Positions 57,730-64,000 of a stretch of 64,000 nucleotides of DNA are shown here, piece after piece. Under the pieces are notes generated by a model. It saw nothing but the letters and a program-made list of their open reading frames with translations, had not been told where the DNA came from and ran no database searches. The position numbers were made by a program, and so were the translations under genes. Origin of the DNA: Lathyrus oleraceus. Taxonomy: Eukaryota; Streptophyta; Magnoliopsida; Fabales; Fabaceae. The DNA lies in assembly GCF_024323335.1 (NCBI RefSeq), contig NC_066581.1, positions 35,420,699 to 35,484,698 of the forward strand, read 5' to 3'. The stretch's first letter is position 1. Each line of letters begins with the position of its first letter.

Positions 57730-59858
57730 ATTGCTGCCACTTTCCATTTCCATTTTTGCTATTTTTCGCCTTGTTTTTCTTATGTTTTTTTCCCATTTTT
57801 TTCATCATCAAACTGATATTTTATTTCTGATTGTTTTTTACAAGTTTCTTATTTGTGACCTTGTCTTCACTATTTTATTTTTTATATATTTTTTCCAATT
57901 ATTTTCACCCGATTACACCCATTGCAAAAGTGTCCCATGAGTGTTTTGGAAAAGTGTGATACTTGTTGAATTTTTTACTATTGCTCTGATTTCTTTTCAT
58001 GATTAAACATCGAGATTTTATCTATGGATTAAAGACTTCCCATGTTGTTATTCTATGATTATTTTATCGATATATTGATAGTATTTCTCCGCGTTTAGAT
58101 TCATCGCATACGATATTTCGATTATTGTCGATATGCGCAAATCGACTTTGAGCACATTACCTAGGGTTTTATTTGCTTCTCAATTTCCATTTTCCTTGCA
58201 CGTCCTTGCGTTATGTGACTTTGATTCGCATCCTCGCATCCCGATTTTAATCTGTGTATGTCCCGATTTTACTTCTTTCGATTTAATTTTTGAAATGTGT
58301 TGTAAATATAACTTGATTGTTTGTTATTTTCTTCACAGGGCTTACTCGTAGGCCTTCTTACAAGGAGACCATCATCTTGCACCTACACTCATTCATTGCT
58401 TGTTTGTTTGATTGGTCCTGATTTAATCGTTTCAATATCATGAATCTCCATTCAACAAAATGTACCCGCATTCCCATGACATGTAATAATTTTACCGTTT
58501 TTATTTCTTTATTTGCTTGATTGTTTAACTAGTTACTAACACAAGAATAAAATCAACCCCTTTTCAAAAATATCAAAAATAAAGACTCGATCCAACATCG
58601 AGTAATAATCAAATCAATTCATTCCTTTCTATCCATTTCATTTCTTTCAAACCACTTCATTCAATTCTTTCACAATCATTCATCAAATGCTTGATCTAAC
58701 GTCAATCCATTTTCACAATAAAACTCATAAATACTTAATGCATATCCAACACTTTTTTCAATAAAGATGGAAACGGAACGGGGTGGATACCACGACCTCC
58801 TAAGACTAGGATTTGAGATGGATATCTCGCCCATCTTAGCTCTCGTCATCATTCAAAACTGTCAATACGGTTTCTTCAAACTCTTTCTTAATCAAATATC
58901 AAAAACACCTAAAAATATCAAACATTTTTGCAAATAAGATGGAAAAGGAACATGGTGGTGACCATGCACTTCTGAGGCTAGGATTTGAGATGGATATCTT
59001 GTCCATCCAACTTCACGCCATTTCTCAAAACACATTTGAACCAATTAAACTTTTTTCTCACCGTCGCGCGATTGATCCTCAAACCCTTTTCTCAAATGAA
59101 AGGTATTTTGTTTCAAGACGATGCAAAGACAACGTTTCGTCCACTTGAACATGTGAGTAAGCTTGCAACGTTGCTCACGAATGTTGATTTGTAAATCCAT
59201 TCGGCTGTGATGCAAACGTCCCTTTCTCCACTTATTTTGATAGTCCAACGATGTTTTCATCGATTGACACAAAGTAGTTTTCACTAAAATCGACCAACAA
59301 ATAAACATTTTTCTACCCAGAACTACATAGGCTTTGAGTTCTCTATTGCACCCGTAGATACGTAGGAGCGGGATTTTTAAATCTTGTCAGGCTCATTAAT
59401 AAAAAAACTTAGGTTTAGTCCCTTTGTTGCAAAAAGCCCAAAATATTTTCTCTTTTATCTTCTTATTTCCCTTATAATAACTCGAAATCCTATCATTTCT
59501 AAGCTAACACTAACGCGTACAACTAACCTAATGGTTCCTGTTGAATGCAATGGACGTGAGGGGTGCTAATACTTTCCCCTTGCGTAATCGACTCCCGGAC
59601 CCTTATTCGGTTGCGATGACCAATATCATTGTCGTTCTTTCTTGGGTTTTATCAATATTTACCCTTTCCTTTTTAGCAATAAATAAAGTTTGGTGGCGAC
59701 TATGTTCAGTCCATTATACGAGTGTGCGGTTACGTTTCGCTAGGTTGTATTCTCATTTTTTGAGGTGCTATAAATAGGTGAAACAAGAAAAGAAAGAAAA
59801 AGCAAAGGAGAAGAAAAGAGAGAGGAAAGCTTCATCCCCTGGTATAATCACATAGCGT

Positions 59859-60052
59859 ATCATGCGTATGATAGGGCTCCATCGCATGCACGATATAGGA
59901 ATCATGTGCGGGATAGAGATGTTGGGGAGATTTTGAGTTCTATTGGCATCGCGCGTACGATAAAGTTATGACGCGCGTGATATGACCGTTGGAGAGAGAG
60001 TTGGAGTTAATCGTTGATATCGCTTGCATGATGCATGTATAATGTACGTGAT
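59859..60052 (+). repeat. Near-palindrome array of ATC(N8)GAT type
   Basis: 14-mers start at 59859, 59881, 59901; 59948, 59968; 60019, 60039. Within groups the steps are 22, 20, 20 and 20 bp, and the last two groups are 71 bp apart. Examples: atcatgcgtatgat, atcgcatgcacgat, atcgcgcgtacgat. They are near-palindromic with CG-rich centres. Related 14-mers recur at 62903 (perfect atcacgcgcgtgat), 62930 and 62951. Confidence 0.75.
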
Positions 60053-60071
60053 GAGTAACATATAGTTGGCA

Positions 60072-60079
60072 TATAAATA
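60072..60079 (+). promoter_or_regulatory. Probable TATA box
   Basis: tataaata, just after the near-palindrome array. It is followed by a CT-rich stretch typical of a plant 5' UTR, about 140 bp before the ATG at 60217. Confidence 0.45.
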
Positions 60080-60216
60080 TTGGTTTTCAAATCACTTTTT
60101 CCTCACAATCCTCTTCTACTCCTATGCTTTTTACTCTTTACCCTGAGCTCAAGTCTGCGCAAATTTTCTTCTTCTTTTTCTCTGTGTGTATTGTTTTTTT
60201 TGTTGTTGTAGATATC

Positions 60217-61490
60217 ATGGCTTCCAAAAGAGGACATGTTACAAGAGACTCATCATCAATGGCTTCCCTAACTCCTATCGCTCCACCCTTCCCAAACCTC
60301 AAATGTCCATCTAAGGCGCATGCTGAAAAATTTCTCAAGCTAGTGGATTACCACATTGTGAGGGAAAGAGCATTTGATTTGAATGATTTGAGAGGTTTTA
60401 AAGAAATATGAGAGATTTTGCAACAAAGGCAATGGGTAAGTTTTAATAACTTGATTCATGAAACAAATAAGAGTATCAATTTATAATTTTACGCAAATTC
60501 GGCATTAGGAGATGCGAACTTTTATACCTCCTATGTGCGAGGTAAGTCCATTGGCTATTTTCCTGCTACTATAAACTCTCTTTTTAATTTGCAACATCCT
60601 ACGGTGTGTGCTATCATGAACTATAGGCAAGAGAACAAGGTTATAAACAAGGAAATAGTCGAGGTAATGTTAGATCTTTTTTGTAGGCCAGAGGCAGCAT
60701 AGTCATAGAGTGTGGGTTAGCACTACGTCTCAAAAACGCCGAATTCCGCCAAATTCCTAGGGAACGGACCTCATTTTTTTTCAAACTTTAGAGTTAACAT
60801 CTCATTAATCACAATTCATTGTGAAGCGGTGTTTAGGTCTATTAGCTATTTTGAGGAGGAAACTTATTAACTTGGGGCGGTTAATTACTAAAAATATCAA
60901 ATATATGGCTAACGTTGCACAAACGGCCTGTGGATATTTTTGTGTTATAAATAAATTATGCAGGAGAGCAGGTGTGCCAGTTTGCCCAGATGATGAGATG
61001 ATCATTTTGAAAGCATCACTCAATGCTTTGGCCATCAGGAGGCCATGCATCAAGGTGAAGCTGCTCAAAATGATCAACAAGACAATCAACAAGGGAATGA
61101 TGAAGAATTCAACCAATCGCAAGTACAACATCAACCATGTCAAATGCAAGGTCAGTAAGCAACCTAATTTTAGAGAAGAATGTAAGCTCACGCATTGGGG
61201 GTTACAAGATGGATAACAGAAGTTTCACCAACTTTGTATGTTGAACCTCTAAGATTTGCACAAGTGTTCAGAGACTTCTATGAACAGCAAGAAGACCATA
61301 TGTCGGCTCAGAGCTTAAGAACCTGGTTTGAATTAGCTAAAGAAATAGAGAATTACTTCACAAACCAAGATCAAAAGAAAGCAAGGAGGAAAGACCACAT
61401 GCCCGCATAATGGACAAGGCAGAACAATGACTTCAACAACACAATGCATGATATGCATGATCTTTTCCGCAAAAATAACATGTGAAAAGA
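60217..61490 (+). pseudogene. Broken 'putative plant transposon protein' gene
   Basis: From ATG 60217 (MASKRGHVTRDSSSMASLTP) the reading shows KFLKLVDYHIVRERAFDLND, a stop at 60409, then ILQQRQWVSFNN, FYANSALGDANFYTSYVRGK, INSLFNLQHPT. A second-frame segment (60821-61030) has TKNIKYMANVAQTACGYFC, INKLCRRAGVPVCPDDEMI. It returns to the first frame with a glutamine-rich tail. This resembles the domain called putative plant transposon protein, often found in Athila-like repeats. Its role is unknown. Several stops and at least two frame changes make it non-functional. Confidence 0.6.
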
Positions 61491-62689
61491 CATGTAGTTT
61501 GTTTTAATTTTTAAAATATTCTATTTTTATTTTCAAATGTAACCTAGAGAAGAGAAATAGCTATCATAAGTGCTCTTCCTCTCCTATTGTATTATTCAGT
61601 TCAATGTCTTTAATAAACAAGTTTGTAGCTATATATTTTTTTAGATTTATAAGTTTAGCACTTTAGCATTGAACAGACGATCCAAAAGAAAATTGATCAT
61701 CACAATAGCAACTAGAAACTTGAAGGAGAAGGATGAGAAAAGAATCAACGGACTTTTACTCAACCTTCATATACCTCATATAGTAAGGTTTTAGCCAAAT
61801 ATCTTCCAGTATTCACTTTTCTTTCGTTATGAGTGTATACATGCATTATTATTTTATTTGGTTTGATCTATTTCTAATTAAGTTTATATGGTTTGACCAG
61901 CACACACTGAGGCAGTTTTTGTTAATAACTTTGAGCTTTTTTAAACCACCATGTAGTAATGGGTATATCCATTGCTAACCACTTTCAACTTTAGCTCTTC
62001 TTTCGGTGATGTAGCCTAAAATTCTTAGCCATATGACTTAAAAGATCTTTTCTTCCCACCCTCTCTTTGGAGTTAGATAGAAGTATAGTTCCTAAAGTAT
62101 ATGAAAAAGATTAAGTTTAGGGTTGGGGTGCTAGAGAATATTGGCCAAAATTTTCAAAATTTATGAGAAAAAAAGAAGTGGAAAAGACACATCTTCAAAA
62201 AAAACAGAGAAAAGAAAAGAAGGATAGTATAAGAAGGACCAAAAATCTCTAATACTGTCAAAAAGCAACAAAGATGTATGATGATAGAAGGATAACTAGG
62301 CACCTAACTCCAAAGGTCTAAACCTACTTTCCTAAAAATATTCTAACCAAACATAAGCCAAGTTACAACCTAAAAAGACCTCTAGTGTGTGTGTTATGAT
62401 TTTTATGATGAACTCTATTAGAACATGATCAAGCTAAGCATAATTTATTTTGCAAGTTGATTGAGTGATCGCTTTATCCATTGAGTGAGTCAAAGTGAGG
62501 TGAGAGACAAGTTGAGTACTCGTCAATATTGAGGGTGTTTACCAAATTCACTGGACAAAAGTTGGAAGCTAGAACAATGATCGGGTAAAAGAAATATTTA
62601 ATTTTGTGATGTTTGATTGTTATTGAGCCACTTGTTTTCTGTTGAAATGCGCATTTGCATACGAGTTACTTGAGGACAAACAACGATTC
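61491..62689 (+). other. Non-coding 3' region of the Athila-like element
   Basis: AT-rich with no recognisable gene. Phrases such as ccattgctaaccac and agttacaacctaaaaagacct are in the style of Athila 3' UTRs. Confidence 0.5.
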
Positions 62690-62702
62690 AAGTTTGGGGT
62701 TG

Positions 62703-62999
62703 TGATGACAGTTAGTCATTGCATGAATTTAGTCAAAGAATCAGATTAAAACAAGTGAAAGATGAATCAAAATGAAGAAGAAAGACCAAAAAATGAGGAA
62801 AAAATAGCTAAGTGTGAAGATTGTGTACTTAGTGAAAATTTGAGTGAAAAAGAAGCAAAAAAAGTGCAAACTCAAAAATAATAACATGCATCATTGTGGA
62901 GTATCACGCGCGTGATAAGGAAGAGTTGCATCGTGCGTGCGATGCAAGTCATCACATGCACGATGGTTCCTTTTTCGGGGATTTTCTGATGCACTGTGG
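62703..62999 (+). repeat. Athila-like LTR, left part
   Basis: Starts TGATGACAGTTAGTC right after the polypurine tract and carries three near-palindromes at 62903, 62930 and 62951. It is split at 62999/63000 by a solo copia LTR and continues at 63957-64000, leaving the window. Confidence 0.6.
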
Positions 63000-63674
63000 T
63001 GTTGGTGTAAGCCCTAGAGGCCAATACTTTTGGTACTTGTATCGAATAATAAAAGGCTTTTCTTTATTACGTTTGTTTAATAAAGTCCCTAGAATAGCTA
63101 GTCCGTTTAATGTATTAAGTGTGACTTAATCATGAGAACACATTAAACATAAGGACACTATTCTTAAAGTATCCGTAGTCGAGCTTTATTGTGAAGTGGG
63201 ATAACATTAAAGCATTAAGACTATTATGTTTGTAGACTGATGATCACATCTCATGGATCATGGATAAAGAGTTATAAAGTCTTAAACATAGGTATGAATA
63301 TTAGGAGTAATATTTATACCGGATTGACCCGCTATGAGAATACTATATAGAAAGTTATGCAAAGTGTCATAAGTTATTCTCATGGCGAAAACCTATAGGG
63401 TCACACACAAAGGACGGATTGATGAGAGATAGAGTAACTAAGGAATATCGTAAGGTACGGTGCCCTTAAGTGAATTATAGAACATCGTAAAGTACGGTGT
63501 ACTTGAGTAGAATACGAAATATGGTAAGGTACCATGGGCTTAAGTGATTTTGGGCATATTATAAGATATGGGCCAAAATACACTTAAGTGGGCTTTTTAG
63601 CTTGAAGCCCACACAAGTGGTTCTATAAATAGAACCCTTGTGCAGAAGCATTCATTGCGGTTGCATTATTTTTG

Positions 63675-63719
<45 letters not shown>

Positions 63720-63951
63720 ACTCAAAGCCTTCATTCGTACCAGCTAGCACTGAGATTGAAGGAATCCGTTCGTGTGGACTGAGTAGAGACGTTGTCATCG
63801 TTCAACGTTCGTGATCGCTCTGTGGATCTGCACCAAAGGTTTCAATCGTCACAAGAGGTAAATATTCTATCACTGATCATGACCATTCGTAAGGATCTCT
63901 AAAGGAGAAAATTTTAATTTCCGCTGCGTTTTGGACCGTAATTCTCCTTCA
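63000..63951 (+). mobile_element. Solo LTR of the 4573 copia family, internally deleted
   Basis: TGTTGGTGTAAGCCC start, …ctccttca end, duplication tgtgg on both sides (62995-62999, 63952-63956). Relative to 4573-5929 it lacks 415 bp (equivalent to 4961-5375). It has an extra copy of the gtaaggtac...cttaagtg U3 unit and an expanded CT run (63678-63714). TATA box at 63624-63631. No interior is present. Confidence 0.92.
63678..63714. repeat. (CT)n microsatellite in the solo LTR
   Basis: About 37 bases of CT just downstream of the TATA box; the full-length LTRs have only ctctttctctc here. Confidence 0.95.
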
Positions 63952-64000
63952 TGTGGTCCATTCTGAAGCCAATAAAAGGGGATTTTCTGGACTTTCACAC

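Larger units (their letters stand above)
59772..62702 (+). mobile_element. Interior of an Athila-like non-autonomous element
   Basis: Order: palindrome-rich non-coding block, TATA box, one broken gene, long AT-rich 3' UTR, polypurine tract (caagtttgggg near 62690-62700), then an LTR at 62703. The 3' UTR style and tract are Athila-like. No RT, RNase H or integrase is seen. The left border abuts the Tat LTR and is uncertain. Confidence 0.6.

Overview
The window is plant nuclear repeat DNA. It is a multi-level nest of LTR retrotransposons with one decayed LINE. I found no convincing host gene, rRNA, functional tRNA gene or CRISPR array. Several very long (4-5 kb) Tat/Ogre-type LTRs and a tRNA-Arg-type primer site suggest a large-genome legume of the Fabeae type (pea, vetch, lentil relatives). 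That placement is inference from element families; no single-copy marker confirms it.

Layout of 1-27107. A reverse Tekay-like LTR end (1-225) is followed by old LTR-like sequence (226-999). An Ogre-like solo LTR of about 5.0 kb (1000-4572 plus 25665-27107) was split by a Ty1/copia element (4573-25659, target-site duplication cttag, two 1357-bp LTRs). The copia gag was in turn split by a reverse-strand Tat/Ogre element (8122-21972, duplication cccat). That element carries only one LTR (5184 bp).

Layout of 27108-39743. Unclassified non-coding repeat DNA (27251-28380, continuing at 36841) was split by a very young Tekay/Del chromovirus (28381-36835, duplication ccatc). Its LTRs differ by eye only at three T-runs. 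Its gag-pol is complete apart from two one-base losses, also in T-runs. AT-rich unclassified DNA follows to 39743.

Layout of 39744-52647. A 62-bp piece of LINE endonuclease sequence is followed by an Athila-type 3' end and LTR (39806-41303). Next is a tandem gag-only copia-type element (41309-47475), then a decayed L1-type LINE (47476-51942), then a reversed truncated Ogre LTR (51943-52647).

Layout of 52648-64000. The integrase tail, 3' UTR and LTR of another Tat/Ogre element occupy 52648-59771. An Athila-like non-autonomous element with a broken plant-transposon-protein gene occupies 59772-64000. Its LTR is split by a solo LTR (63000-63951, duplication tgtgg) of the same copia family seen at 4573.

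Most unusual signal: four unrelated element families carry non-coding modules built alike. Each is a pair of 12-14 bp palindromes or near-palindromes set 20-22 bp apart (two helical turns), and pairs repeat about every 71-76 bp. The palindrome is GTTAACCGGTTAAC in the copia leader and the Tekay LTR, GTAACCGGTTAC in the gag-only LTR, and an ATC(N8)GAT type in the Athila-like element. The shared geometry with different sequences suggests dimeric DNA-binding sites of a common design.
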